From a virus: DNA of 50,251 bases. The stretch covers positions 1-50,251 of the IMG/VR virus record IMGVR_UViG_3300022208_000006. One strand, 5' to 3'. Below are positions 22,601-30,658 of this stretch, piece by piece (the stretch's first letter is position 1; each line of letters starts with the position of its first letter). The notes beneath the pieces were generated by a model. That model was given only the letters and a program-made list of their open reading frames with translations, did not search any database and was not told the DNA's origin. A program made the translations under genes and the position numbers.

Positions 22601-22624
22601 TTTTACTCAATATAGTGAGTAAAA
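22601..22624. promoter_or_regulatory. 9-bp perfect inverted repeat, candidate operator
   Basis: TTTTACTCA (22601-22609) and TGAGTAAAA (22616-22624) with a 6-nt centre, in the 475-nt divergent region 22489-22963. That region is AT-rich and also holds three ATCATACA copies (near 22667, 22707 and 22797), which could be iterons. Confidence 0.5.
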
Positions 22625-22834
22625 TATATCAAGGGGTAAAAACGTTTTGTCAAGGGCAAAATCGTAGGGTATATCATACACAAAAACACAAAGTCAGGTG
22701 TAGGAAAATCATACAGGCAAGTGGGGTTTTACCTATCATTATGTAGATAAAATATTGATAACATTAAATAATCACAATTACAGAACATGAAGGGGTTATC
22801 ATACATCAATCATAAAATAGCATGGCACAAAACA

Positions 22835-22864
22835 TTGACTATACTATATGTTGTGGTGTATAAT
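22835..22864 (+). promoter_or_regulatory. Strong sigma70-type promoter for packaging/late genes
   Basis: TTGACT (22835-22840), 18-bp spacer, TATAAT (22859-22864). It precedes the Lar-like, terminase and virion genes, all read rightward. Confidence 0.7.
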
Positions 22865-22872
22865 ACGCCTGA

Positions 22873-22952
22873 CCCTGGGAACAGACAGAGTAACGAATTG
22901 AACACCATAAAAAATAATAAAAGCGATTGTCAGTCTCCGCCTGCATCCAGGG
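22873..22952 (+). promoter_or_regulatory. Structured leader of the late transcript
   Basis: CCCTGG (22873-22878) faces CCAGGG (22947-22952), with an inner AGAC/GTCT pair, enclosing an A-rich 45-nt loop. This would fold the 5' leader just before ATG 22964. Confidence 0.4.
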
Positions 22953-22963
22953 CTTAACTTATT

Positions 22964-23137
22964 ATGACCAAAGATAAAGACATATTAAAGCCGTGCCCGT
23001 TTTGCGGGGGGAAGGATATTGTAATAGTTCAAATAAGTACACATTGGTTTGCTGGGTGCAAGAATTGCCATTCGAATGTCACATCCAAACATACAACAAA
23101 AGAATCAGCAATCAAGGCATGGAACACAAGGGTATAA
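22964..23137 (+). CDS. Lar-like restriction-alleviation family protein
   Basis: 57 residues. PCPFCGGKD at the start, CKNC in the middle and ESAIKAWNTR at the end match the small zinc-binding Lar family, whose founding member lessens type I restriction. The start has little Shine-Dalgarno sequence. First gene after the strong rightward promoter. Confidence 0.65.
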   Translation: MTKDKDILKPCPFCGGKDIVIVQISTHWFAGCKNCHSNVTSKHTTKESAIKAWNTRV

Positions 23138-23224
23138 AGAACATATGGCTGAAAGCATGGATAAGAATATACGCCAAAATCTCCATGATGTTCATAAAAC
23201 GTATTTACAAACTTAAGCAAATAG

Positions 23225-23695
23225 ATGCCGAATAATCTACCAGTAGAAATTGATGACAAGGAAACAAAGTTTGCTTTAGCCTTGTTTGACAGCAAAACAG
23301 CAATCGAAGCCGGGAGAAAAGCAGGCTACTCAGATGTCACTCTAAAGAGTGGGTATATCTACAAAAAACTTCGTGATCCAAAATTCCAAGAAAAGCTAAA
23401 ATCCGTTGCTATCGCTAATGACTGGCAGGATGTTTCAAAAGCGTATCAGATCCAAGCCGCTGCCATTGATGCAGCCCAAGAGATTCAAACTACCAAAGAT
23501 GTAACCCCTCAAGACAAGATCCAAGCAGCAAGAGCCGTTAAAGATATCATCAAAGAAAAGAAACAATCAACTGGCATACTGAATGAACAGGTCTTGTATA
23601 AACCTAATTTAAACTTCATTGCCGTCAATGCCAGATCCTTAATGCTTGAATTGAATAACCCGGAACAAGTTCAGGAAGCCGAGGTCGTAGAATGA
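23225..23695 (+). CDS. Terminase small subunit
   Basis: 156 residues. ETKFALALFDSKTAIEAGRK, then AGYSDVTLKSGYIYKKL, is the HTH region of small terminases; a central oligomerisation helix and an acidic tail follow. It would recognise the packaging site and recruit the large subunit. The large subunit lies 2.7 kb downstream, separated by accessory genes. Weak binding site at ATG 23225. Confidence 0.7.
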   Translation: MPNNLPVEIDDKETKFALALFDSKTAIEAGRKAGYSDVTLKSGYIYKKLRDPKFQEKLKSVAIANDWQDVSKAYQIQAAAIDAAQEIQTTKDVTPQDKIQAARAVKDIIKEKKQSTGILNEQVLYKPNLNFIAVNARSLMLELNNPEQVQEAEVVE

Positions 23696-23898
23696 TTAAA
23701 TATCCGACAAGATGTAAAATAATTGATGTTACAGGTCAAGAATGGCATGGGTTTACAGCTAATACACCAGAACAAAGCAAACCTCATATTGGAAAAGAAG
23801 GTATAGCAAGACGTTCATGCCATGGTGTTACAATAACACTTGATGATGGAAGCATTATTCATGGATATGATTGCTGGTGGGAACCATTAAATGATTAA
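23692..23898 (+). CDS. Small hypothetical protein
   Basis: 68 residues, ATGA overlap with the small terminase. Beta-rich (GVTITLDDGSIIHGYDCWWE). It shares the MIKYP start with the next gene, hinting at duplication of the 5' end. Unknown function. Confidence 0.5.
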   Translation: MIKYPTRCKIIDVTGQEWHGFTANTPEQSKPHIGKEGIARRSCHGVTITLDDGSIIHGYDCWWEPLND

Positions 23899-24091
23899 AT
23901 ACCCAGAGGAAATACGCATGGATTATATCAATAGACAGCTTGTTCTTGCTAATGGCTCAACTATTACATTTACCGGCGGGAATACACCATTCCAAGGTTC
24001 TACTTGTGAATATGTATGGATGCCAATTGATGATATTGAGGAATTGAGTGATCTTGTCAACTGGATGCCAGAAGAGGCAAAGAATGAATGA
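23891..24091 (+). CDS. Small hypothetical protein
   Basis: 66 residues, overlapping both neighbours. Starts MIKYPEEIR; a strand-rich centre (TITFTGGNTPF) and an acidic end. Unknown. Confidence 0.5.
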   Translation: MIKYPEEIRMDYINRQLVLANGSTITFTGGNTPFQGSTCEYVWMPIDDIEELSDLVNWMPEEAKNE

Positions 24092-24272
24092 ATGTAAATG
24101 CCATTTCATTAAGATAGCAAGTAAATGCCTAAGATGCCAATGGGATGAGATTACCCTAAATGAGAGAATCTATGGGGTTATAACGGTATCTATTCCAAGT
24201 GTGGGAGATTTATCTAAACCATCGCAAACCCCAAACTGTATCACCAACCATGCCAAAGAGGACGATGCCTAA
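24084..24272 (+). CDS. Small zinc-binding protein
   Basis: 62 residues from ATG 24084 (GAGG upstream). CKCH and CLRC within the first 20 residues form a probable zinc site, WDEI follows. Unknown; followed by 260 nt of gene-free, palindrome-rich DNA. Confidence 0.45.
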   Translation: MNECKCHFIKIASKCLRCQWDEITLNERIYGVITVSIPSVGDLSKPSQTPNCITNHAKEDDA

Positions 24273-24274
24273 TG

Positions 24275-24393
24275 ATACCAAGTGCATACAATCTACCCGG
24301 TATGATACACTTATCATGTATCATTTGGTATGGTGCATAATGCATCAGGTATAACCCATTGATATTACATAGAGTTGACATAAGATATCTTAT
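24275..24393. repeat. Cluster of nested palindromes (gene-free)
   Basis: ATACCAA (24275-24281) pairs with TTGGTAT (24325-24331); inside lies ATGATAC (24302-24308) with GTATCAT (24318-24324). Next is TGCATAATGCA (24334-24344), then a perfect 14-bp palindrome ATAAGATATCTTAT (24380-24393) preceded by TTGAC. GTGCATA occurs twice (24282, 24333). This resembles an origin, packaging or operator region. Confidence 0.55.
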
Positions 24394-24453
24394 CAGCCAT
24401 GTGGAATATGTAACCAGATCGATTAGTTAAGGAACCCAGGAAAGAAACTCGAC

Positions 24454-24477
24454 GGGGGGGTGGTTGGGCTTGGGGGG
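24454..24477 (+). other. G-rich tract with quadruplex potential; possible cos/pac element
   Basis: Within 24 nt there are G runs of 7, 2, 3 and 6 bases separated by 1-3 nt, in otherwise AT-rich DNA. It lies 1.2 kb past the small terminase in gene-free DNA next to the palindromes, a plausible packaging-site location, though no cleavage site can be read. Confidence 0.4.
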
Positions 24478-24532
24478 CAAAGGTATATATCAAAACACGC
24501 TCACATTTTTTTGAATATTTTAAAGGGCATAT

Positions 24533-24802
24533 ATGAAAGCACCCAAGTGTCGTTTATGCGGGTCGAGTCATTGGTCTGGTGAGCCTCATAAATGGCTTGA
24601 AGCCGATATCACGAAGGAGTCCAAGCCGACAAAGCGTGTACACAACGCACCCAAAGAGTGTGTACACAGTCCTAAAGAGGTGTACACAATACGGGAAGTA
24701 AGTATCAGGCAATTCAGGTCTAAGATGGCGGCTGAATTAAAGGATCTTCCGTTCAATCTTGTAAGGAGCGGGAAGGTGGTAGCGGTTGTGAGGGAGAAAT
24801 GA
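24533..24802 (+). CDS. Zinc finger plus Phd/antitoxin-like domain protein
   Basis: 89 residues after AAAGGG. The N-terminal CRLCGSSHW with downstream His forms a zinc finger. The C-terminal part (IREVSIRQFRSKMAAELKDL, then LVRSGKVVAVVRE) has the pattern of Phd/YefM antitoxin DNA-binding domains. No toxin partner is seen next to it, so it may be an orphan regulator. Confidence 0.5.
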   Translation: MKAPKCRLCGSSHWSGEPHKWLEADITKESKPTKRVHNAPKECVHSPKEVYTIREVSIRQFRSKMAAELKDLPFNLVRSGKVVAVVREK

Positions 24803-24873
24803 TGCGGAATTTTTGGCGGGATTCTTTTCTTGTGTGGTCATCATGGGTTTTTACCGCCAATCTGGCGGGGTAA
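24799..24873 (+). CDS. 24-residue Trp-rich peptide ORF
   Basis: Starts at an ATGA overlap with AGGGAGAA upstream and reads MMRNFWRDSFLVWSSWVF with a short end. Good translational context but little else to test it; may be non-functional. Confidence 0.3.
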   Translation: MMRNFWRDSFLVWSSWVFTANLAG

Positions 24874-24916
24874 TTGGCGAGATTCAGCAATTAGGCAAGA
24901 AGGGGGGCAAGAAATA

Positions 24917-25372
24917 ATGGACACAAGTAAAGAATACATAGAGATGTGCCGAAAGGCGGTTGAGATTCAGGAGTTGTGGGAACCTAAAAAGGGTGATTTC
25001 TTTCTTCTAAATCCGTATGACCCATTACACAAAAGATTTGCAATTATGGTTCTTGGTTGCCATTGGGAAAAATGTCAGGGATGTTCGCATGAAATATCAG
25101 ATGAAAAATGTGTTTGGCTCCCCCGCCAAGACCAATTGCAGGAGATGGTTGATTGGGAAAGTCGTGGTGAGAATGGTACATTTTATCAGATAGAAGCCTT
25201 GAAGGATTGGGCTTCACGTGAAATAAATGACATGAAATATTCAAATTCAGATGAAGCATTTAATGATAAATATGATACATTTGAGAAAGTTTGGCTTGCC
25301 TTTGTCATGCACGAAAAGTACGGCAAGAAATGGAGTGGTGGGGAATGGATAATACCAGAGATAAATAAATGA
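24917..25372 (+). CDS. Phage hypothetical protein
   Basis: 151 residues from ATG 24917; a G6 run lies about 11 nt upstream. TSKEYIEMCRKAVEIQELW followed by PKKGDFF looks like a family seen in many phages with no assigned role. CQGC and a later Cys may bind metal. The C-terminus is helical with WSGGEWI. Confidence 0.5.
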   Translation: MDTSKEYIEMCRKAVEIQELWEPKKGDFFLLNPYDPLHKRFAIMVLGCHWEKCQGCSHEISDEKCVWLPRQDQLQEMVDWESRGENGTFYQIEALKDWASREINDMKYSNSDEAFNDKYDTFEKVWLAFVMHEKYGKKWSGGEWIIPEINK

Positions 25373-25503
25373 GAAAGGGACGAACGATATATCATTGTCA
25401 TGGCCGGAAGAAGGGCAAGAAGTTGCGGACATACGCAAGCGTGGCAAAGGCGAAGTCTGCTCACAGGGCTATAATGGCGAAGCGGAAAAGGCGCAAGAAA
25501 TGA
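25369..25503 (+). CDS. 44-residue very basic protein
   Basis: ATGA overlaps at both ends. 20 of 44 residues are Lys/Arg (GRKKGKKLRTYASVAKAKSA; KRKRRKK). Likely binds nucleic acid; small basic proteins of this sort occur near terminase genes. Role unknown. Confidence 0.5.
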   Translation: MRKGRTIYHCHGRKKGKKLRTYASVAKAKSAHRAIMAKRKRRKK

Positions 25504-25730
25504 TACCGTTTGAAATAATTCCAAAAGGCCGAACCAAAAAAGATGCTGAATGTTACAAATTTCTCAGATGGTGGATAAGAGAAAATAAAGATTTTGTGAA
25601 CAGCGAATTGCACGATATGATTTTAAACGCTATTTTGTATGGTGATAGTGTTCCGAGAATAAGTTGGGATATGGAGCATCAAATCAAAGAAGAAATGAAA
25701 AAGGGTAAGGTTTATGGTCATTTCTGTTAG
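25500..25730 (+). CDS. Hypothetical protein
   Basis: 76 residues from ATG 25500, overlapping the basic-protein stop; the longer frame from 25395 is out of context. Helical, Trp-rich (YKFLRWWIRENKDF). Unknown. Confidence 0.45.
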   Translation: MIPFEIIPKGRTKKDAECYKFLRWWIRENKDFVNSELHDMILNAILYGDSVPRISWDMEHQIKEEMKKGKVYGHFC

Positions 25731-25739
25731 GGGGGAGAT

Positions 25740-25937
25740 ATGAAAACTGGATATTATGTAATAACACCGTGGACTAAAAAATATATCGGTGAATTACCTA
25801 TGAGAGTTAAAGAATTGGGGCGTAGACTTCCTGGTGATATTTATATGCTTAAACAATGCTGTTTTATGAGAGATCCTCAATTCATATCTAAAACGTGCCT
25901 TATTGATGAATTTAGGGCAAAAAATGGGTTATCTTGA
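25740..25937 (+). CDS. Hypothetical protein
   Basis: 65 residues with AGGGGGGAGAT before ATG. Basic N-terminal half (TPWTKKYIGELPMRVKELG), two Cys in the second half. Unknown; overlaps the following gene by 14 nt. Confidence 0.45.
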   Translation: MKTGYYVITPWTKKYIGELPMRVKELGRRLPGDIYMLKQCCFMRDPQFISKTCLIDEFRAKNGLS

Positions 25938-26154
25938 CGGCTTAGACAAAGATTCATGCCCGTTCTGCCACAGGGCATTGAACGATTACGTATCGTCCGA
26001 GGCTTATGCCGGTAAATGGGTAAGCATAGACGTACCTGTAGACATTCTGATAGGGGAGTCGGTAGACGCAAAGGAGTTTCTTTACAGGGCGTGTAAGTAC
26101 TGGAACGAGAACGCTGAGGGGGGAGTTAAGTTTAACATAGACGTATTGAGATGA
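25924..26154 (+). CDS. Small CxxC protein
   Basis: 76 residues from ATG 25924 (AGGG upstream); 25903 is an alternative. CPFCH at residues 12-16 gives half a zinc site; a later Cys is single. Unknown function. Confidence 0.45.
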   Translation: MGYLDGLDKDSCPFCHRALNDYVSSEAYAGKWVSIDVPVDILIGESVDAKEFLYRACKYWNENAEGGVKFNIDVLR

Positions 26155-26327
26155 CATTCATTCTTAATTATAATTTTATACCTGAATGGGCATTTGAGGA
26201 TAATGATTATGATGAATTTGAAGAGACCTACCATTCAAGGGAATTTTCTTGGTGTCCAGAATCAGCAGGTGATGAATGTGTCCCATTATGTATAAAACAT
26301 AATGGTGTCTGGAAAAATACAATTTAA
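26151..26327 (+). CDS. 58-residue acidic protein
   Basis: ATGA overlap with the preceding gene. Strongly acidic first half (EWAFEDNDYDEFEETY), three Cys in the second half. Unknown; last gene before the terminator. Confidence 0.45.
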   Translation: MTFILNYNFIPEWAFEDNDYDEFEETYHSREFSWCPESAGDECVPLCIKHNGVWKNTI

Positions 26328-26376
26328 AATCTTGGGCTAACTCCGACTGATCCTCGGAGGATGGTTCTACCAAATT

Positions 26377-26428
26377 AAGAAGGGGCAAGTATGGTGTCCA
26401 TACCATCATATTTTGCCCCTTCTTTTTT
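26377..26428 (+). terminator. Strong intrinsic terminator upstream of the large terminase
   Basis: AAGAAGGGGCAA (26377-26388) pairs perfectly with TTGCCCCTTCTT (26413-26424); the loop itself contains a GTATGG/CCATAC hairpin. T residues follow to 26428. It is immediately upstream of the terminase start. Confidence 0.75.
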
Positions 26429-26441
26429 GCCCAAAAAGGCT

Positions 26442-28013
26442 ATGGAAGACACAAAAGAAATACCAAGAGACTGGATGCCGTTATTTGAATGGCGCAACCG
26501 TTTCTATCAGAAGCAGATAGACGCAATGAACGCCCTGAGAGATTTTTGGGAGGTCGTGTTTGTCGCCGGGAACGGTACGGGCAAGACTTTATGGCTGTAC
26601 TGGAACGGAATTTGTTTCGCATACGGCTGTCATCCCTACCAGATAGGCTTGAACAGCAAGGGAATACCGACCCCCCTGAAAATAAAAGTCCTGGTGAACG
26701 ATTTCGAGCATGGATACGGCAAGATATTCACGGAAACCTGCCTGATGCCCATAGACACGTTTGACGGCAAGACCATAAAGCCGCTTTTGGCGAAATCCAT
26801 GATTGAAACGTACCCAACTCGTGACAATCGAACCCTTATTCTTAAAAACGGCTCTACTTTCTTCTTCCAGACCTCGGAGCAGAAGAAAAAGCTTCATTCA
26901 GGCACGAACTTCGACATTCTATTGTGTGACGAGGAACCCGAATATCAGAAATATGACGAATCCGTAAGGGGCATGAGAACCGCCAAGGGCGGGGGAAGAA
27001 TTTTACACTCGTTTACCCCTCCGTTTGACGAGGAAACCAAGAATAAAGGTCCGACCTGGACGAAATTTCATCTTGTTGACCCGTTCGAGAGGGGTGAGGA
27101 CAAGGACGTTTATGTCGTAAAGGCCGCAATGCGTGAAAATCCGGCTATCACAGAGGACTATATCAGGAAATTCACCAAAAACAAGACCGAGGAACAGATA
27201 AATATACAGGTCTACGGCGAATACCCTAAATGGGGCAAGTTGATATTCCCTGATTTCGAGGATCGGATGTGGGAACCCGAAGAAATGTCCGGGCATTTAC
27301 TACCTGAAAGCTTTGAAGTTCCCTGGCGTGACCCTGACGTAAACTTCGAGATGTCCGTAGACTGGCACGGAAGCAAACCCGTGGCCGTAGTGTGGGCGTT
27401 TGAGTACATGACCGGCCCGAACAAGGGAGATATAGTCGTGTTTGACGAGATTTCCCCGAACGCTGGAAGGGGACTTACGATTTCGGGAGCTTCAACAGCG
27501 ATTCGTGAGATTGAAGGTTGGAGAAACATCAGAATTAAGAGATGGGGCGACCCGAAGATGAAGGACAAGGACAACGCCCTTATTACGGGTTTTAGTCCGT
27601 GGGACGAGTTCAGGCATTGCGGGATAAGACTTTCGGAAGGTTGGAACCGTGACCCGTATGTTGGATATTCCATCGTGAACGATTTTCTAAGGGGCAAGTC
27701 GAGGGGATACAAAGACCATCCGAGGCTTTTTGTAAGGGAGAACTGCAAGTCCGTAATTCACAACATGAAGAATCACTACAACGTGCCGAACAGTGACGGA
27801 ACCGCAAACCCCGACCCGCAGTTCTCGGACTACTGTGTGAACGTGAAGTACATACTTCAAAAGAAATCAAGAAAAGTAAAGAAGAACATGGACAGGGGCA
27901 GGTATTCGGACGGGAACGCCTACACGACCATAGGCGGACCTTTCGGCAGGTCTTATATCCGAAACCCCTTGGGGTACGGCACAAGACAGACAATCAACAA
28001 TTTGAGGTATTAA
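26442..28013 (+). CDS. terL: Terminase large subunit
   Basis: 523 residues from ATG 26442 (AAAAAGG upstream); an upstream ATG at 26391 lies within the terminator hairpin. Walker A is VAGNGTGKT (near 43), Walker B ILLCDEEPE (near 157). The C-terminal nuclease domain shows SVDWHGSKP and the later acidic WGDPKMKD. The enzyme translocates DNA into the prohead and cuts concatemers. The family is of the ATPase/RNase H-fold type; packaging mode cannot be told. Confidence 0.9.
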   Translation: MEDTKEIPRDWMPLFEWRNRFYQKQIDAMNALRDFWEVVFVAGNGTGKTLWLYWNGICFAYGCHPYQIGLNSKGIPTPLKIKVLVNDFEHGYGKIFTETCLMPIDTFDGKTIKPLLAKSMIETYPTRDNRTLILKNGSTFFFQTSEQKKKLHSGTNFDILLCDEEPEYQKYDESVRGMRTAKGGGRILHSFTPPFDEETKNKGPTWTKFHLVDPFERGEDKDVYVVKAAMRENPAITEDYIRKFTKNKTEEQINIQVYGEYPKWGKLIFPDFEDRMWEPEEMSGHLLPESFEVPWRDPDVNFEMSVDWHGSKPVAVVWAFEYMTGPNKGDIVVFDEISPNAGRGLTISGASTAIREIEGWRNIRIKRWGDPKMKDKDNALITGFSPWDEFRHCGIRLSEGWNRDPYVGYSIVNDFLRGKSRGYKDHPRLFVRENCKSVIHNMKNHYNVPNSDGTANPDPQFSDYCVNVKYILQKKSRKVKKNMDRGRYSDGNAYTTIGGPFGRSYIRNPLGYGTRQTINNLRY

Positions 28014-28322
28014 ATGAACTTAACATCAGTAGAAGTATCAGCAAAATCGGTCAAGAAAACAAACCAGAAGAATTTCGATATTACCATGACATTGACTGGA
28101 TACAACACAACCGGCGAGGGCGAAGAAACTATAGTGACAAAACTGTTCAGCATGGATTTTGTCGAATCGTACAACACAGACCAAGCGATTTCCGTTATCC
28201 GAATCGGATTTGCAACTCAGATGCAGGAATACATCGACAGATATAAAGCCGAGAACAACTACCTTAACCATCCGCAGGTATCCGCAAGCGTGGATGCAGT
28301 TCAGTCGGTATTAACCGTATAG
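28014..28322 (+). CDS. Hypothetical protein between terminase and fibre-like gene
   Basis: 102 residues, starting just after the terminase stop. Beta-rich N-terminal half (FDITMTLTGYNTT), helical C-terminal half (QMQEYIDRYKAEN). Possible small virion protein by position. Confidence 0.45.
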   Translation: MNLTSVEVSAKSVKKTNQKNFDITMTLTGYNTTGEGEETIVTKLFSMDFVESYNTDQAISVIRIGFATQMQEYIDRYKAENNYLNHPQVSASVDAVQSVLTV

Positions 28323-28329
28323 GAGAATC

Positions 28330-30039
28330 ATGTCAATAGAAGACCAAACTGGCTACACATACGACCAAGGCACAGGCTCTTTCGTGGACGATGCTTCATG
28401 GTTTTCGGGCGAGGCGTTGGGGAGTGAGCTTGTCACGAACGGCACTTTTGATGCCAACATAACAGGATGGACGAATGGTGGTGCGCCATATGCATGGGAT
28501 ACTTGGGAATGGGATGCTAGTGGGGCATTACATGTAGTTACTGACGGTTCAACTGAAGTTTATGGTGATTCTGGTGATGATATTGCCATTGTGTCTGGAA
28601 CTACATATAAATTATCAGTTCATGTCACCATTACATCTGGAACCCTGTCAAGAATTTTTCTGCGTCCTTCGGCTGGAGGTGGTGCAACTTATTGTACAAC
28701 AGGTAATATAACCACAACTGGAATATATACAAAATATTTTACTGGTAGTGTTACAGAAAATATAGTTGTAGAAATAGGTAATAATAATGGTGTAGCTGTA
28801 GATGCTTTAATAGACAACGTAAGTGTTAAAGCCGTCACCTCCCTCGCCACCCAATCCCTTTCCGGCAAAAAGCTAATCGCAAGTGACGACACATACACCG
28901 CAACAGGCTATATCGGGTCTGCTGAAGCGGGGGAAGCACTTGGTTCTGACCTGTTCGATGCGAATAAGGGGACGTTCACGGAAGCGGGTTTGCTTGGTGC
29001 AGAGGCAATCACGGCACAGAACGACAGGGATTTCAATACTGATATTGGGAATTGGGTTAAGGCTGGGTCTGATACTGGAACTCTTGCTTATGATACTACA
29101 AATCTTGGTTATACCGATGAACCTGATGCTGATGATGACCAAGCATTACTAACTGCTGTTGGAGATGGCAATCTTTTTGGGGCGATTCCACATACAAGCC
29201 TTGAAACTTTAACTGCAAATACCTTGTATAAAGTAACAGCATGGGCGGCTGTGCCTGCGGAAAATACATTAAAGCGTGTTACAATAGGTGCTCAGGGATC
29301 GACATTTAGTGGATCTATTAACAGTCTTCTGTGGTTAAGCGGGACAACTATTGCTGGCGATACATGGACGGAAGTAACTGAATATGTTTGGCTTGCCGCT
29401 GATGTAGAGGGTAATTTTGTTGTAGGTTTCGATGGCGACCCTTCTGCTGGCGACCTCCTTTATTTTTCTGACATCAGCATAAAACCCCTCACCCTATCAT
29501 GGGTTCCCTACGGCACGAACACGCTGTCCATTGATTCCAATGCGCTGAAGATTACTTATGTGGATAATGGGGGGGGAGCATCCTTACTTTTACAAGATTC
29601 TAAAGATTTAAGTTCCGATCTCACGGCAACTAAACAATATAAACTAACAGGACAGGCAAAAGTTAGTGCGGGAAATAATGTTAGTTTACGGTTTCATAAT
29701 GGCGATGCTTTAGAGGCGTCTTTTGCTGATATAACTAGTACATCATATATACCCTTTGAACATTATTTTGTCAAGGGTAGTGGAACCCCATATTTAAGAT
29801 TAGCAAATATGGGCGCAGGTGAAATCATATGGCTCGACTCCCTTGTACTCACAGAGGTCACAGCCGCAGATGCACAGGCGGTTACTATATATAAAGAGAG
29901 AGGACTTGCAACCGAGGGTTGGTTGGAAATAGAAGCGGGGTTCGATTATAACTCAATCACAGCATTTGATGTCTACAATGCAGGGGGGCAGAAAATGGCA
30001 AGCAATTTAAACCTATTATTTAACCCAAAACTTATGTGA
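28330..30039 (+). CDS. Multi-domain carbohydrate-binding (CBM4/9-like) virion protein
   Basis: 569 residues. Three jelly-roll-like units can be traced: about 30-165 (starting SELVTNGTFDANITGWT, ending IDNVSVK), 200-385 and 390-515. Each ends with the hydrophobic strand pattern of carbohydrate-binding modules. GEALGSEL and GEALGSDL mark repeated starts. A C-terminal 50-residue unit follows. It likely decorates the virion and binds glycans. Position between terminase and portal is unusual for a fibre. Confidence 0.55.
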   Translation: MSIEDQTGYTYDQGTGSFVDDASWFSGEALGSELVTNGTFDANITGWTNGGAPYAWDTWEWDASGALHVVTDGSTEVYGDSGDDIAIVSGTTYKLSVHVTITSGTLSRIFLRPSAGGGATYCTTGNITTTGIYTKYFTGSVTENIVVEIGNNNGVAVDALIDNVSVKAVTSLATQSLSGKKLIASDDTYTATGYIGSAEAGEALGSDLFDANKGTFTEAGLLGAEAITAQNDRDFNTDIGNWVKAGSDTGTLAYDTTNLGYTDEPDADDDQALLTAVGDGNLFGAIPHTSLETLTANTLYKVTAWAAVPAENTLKRVTIGAQGSTFSGSINSLLWLSGTTIAGDTWTEVTEYVWLAADVEGNFVVGFDGDPSAGDLLYFSDISIKPLTLSWVPYGTNTLSIDSNALKITYVDNGGGASLLLQDSKDLSSDLTATKQYKLTGQAKVSAGNNVSLRFHNGDALEASFADITSTSYIPFEHYFVKGSGTPYLRLANMGAGEIIWLDSLVLTEVTAADAQAVTIYKERGLATEGWLEIEAGFDYNSITAFDVYNAGGQKMASNLNLLFNPKLM

Positions 30040-30046
30040 GGAAATT

Positions 30047-30325
30047 ATGGCAACAGATTCAACCGGTTCTCCGGTAGAAGTGGGGAGCGCAATCAGTGCT
30101 TCCACAGCAATTATTACCGGTGTCCCCTATATTAAATTCATTCAGTGGTACAAACCCACAACTGTCGGTCATCTCTGCGCATTGCAGGATGGCGCAGGAA
30201 GAACGATTCTCAAGCTTTACTGCGAAGTCGCAAACGAGTCTATATGGGCGCCGATATGGGGGAAGTATAGAGATGTGTATTGTGACGATTTGGATTCGGG
30301 TACGTTATACATTTACGTAAGATAG
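30047..30325 (+). CDS. 92-residue virion-type protein, paralogue of 49465 gene
   Basis: Shares with the 49465 product a T-G-x-P start, an I-x-F-I/M-x-W core, D-G/GG-x-TI, and the closing GTLYI/VYV/HV strand. All-beta composition suggests a small trimeric or decoration unit. GAGGAAATT precedes ATG. Function unknown. Confidence 0.5.
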   Translation: MATDSTGSPVEVGSAISASTAIITGVPYIKFIQWYKPTTVGHLCALQDGAGRTILKLYCEVANESIWAPIWGKYRDVYCDDLDSGTLYIYVR

Positions 30326-30334
30326 GGGGTAGTA

Positions 30335-30658
30335 ATGCCGATTTTCATACATTGCGATATCTGCAAGCGTGTAATGGGGGAAACGGACGCAAACAGGCTC
30401 AAGAAGTTCCGCAAGCTTCACGGGGAACGATGTGAGGAATGCAAGAGAATTTACGAGCATATAGACGAGTTCACCAAAAGGCTGAAGAAAATTCAGGTCA
30501 GGAAAATGGAAGAACTGTTTGCCGAACTGAGACAGGATGTTGAAACCGAAATAAGAAGGGTTGTTGAATCTCCCCCTCCCCCGATAGGTGCTTTCAGGCG
30601 ATGTTTTAGATACCTGTTCGGGGAGAAACCCCAAGAGGCTGAAGAACAAGATGAATAA
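30335..30658 (+). CDS. Zinc-ribbon / coiled-coil protein
   Basis: 107 residues after GGGGGTAGTA. CDIC and CEEC form a zinc ribbon in the first 36 residues; a long charged helix (EFTKRLKKIQVRKMEELFAE) follows and the tail is acidic. It overlaps the portal start by 8 nt. Confidence 0.5.
   Translation: MPIFIHCDICKRVMGETDANRLKKFRKLHGERCEECKRIYEHIDEFTKRLKKIQVRKMEELFAELRQDVETEIRRVVESPPPPIGAFRRCFRYLFGEKPQEAEEQDE

Noticed and set aside
23145-23216. 23-codon frame MAESMDKN... before the small terminase
   Set aside because: No binding site and no supporting features; left out as unproven.
27212-27748. Minus-strand ORF of 178 codons
   Set aside because: Lies wholly within the terminase large subunit gene.
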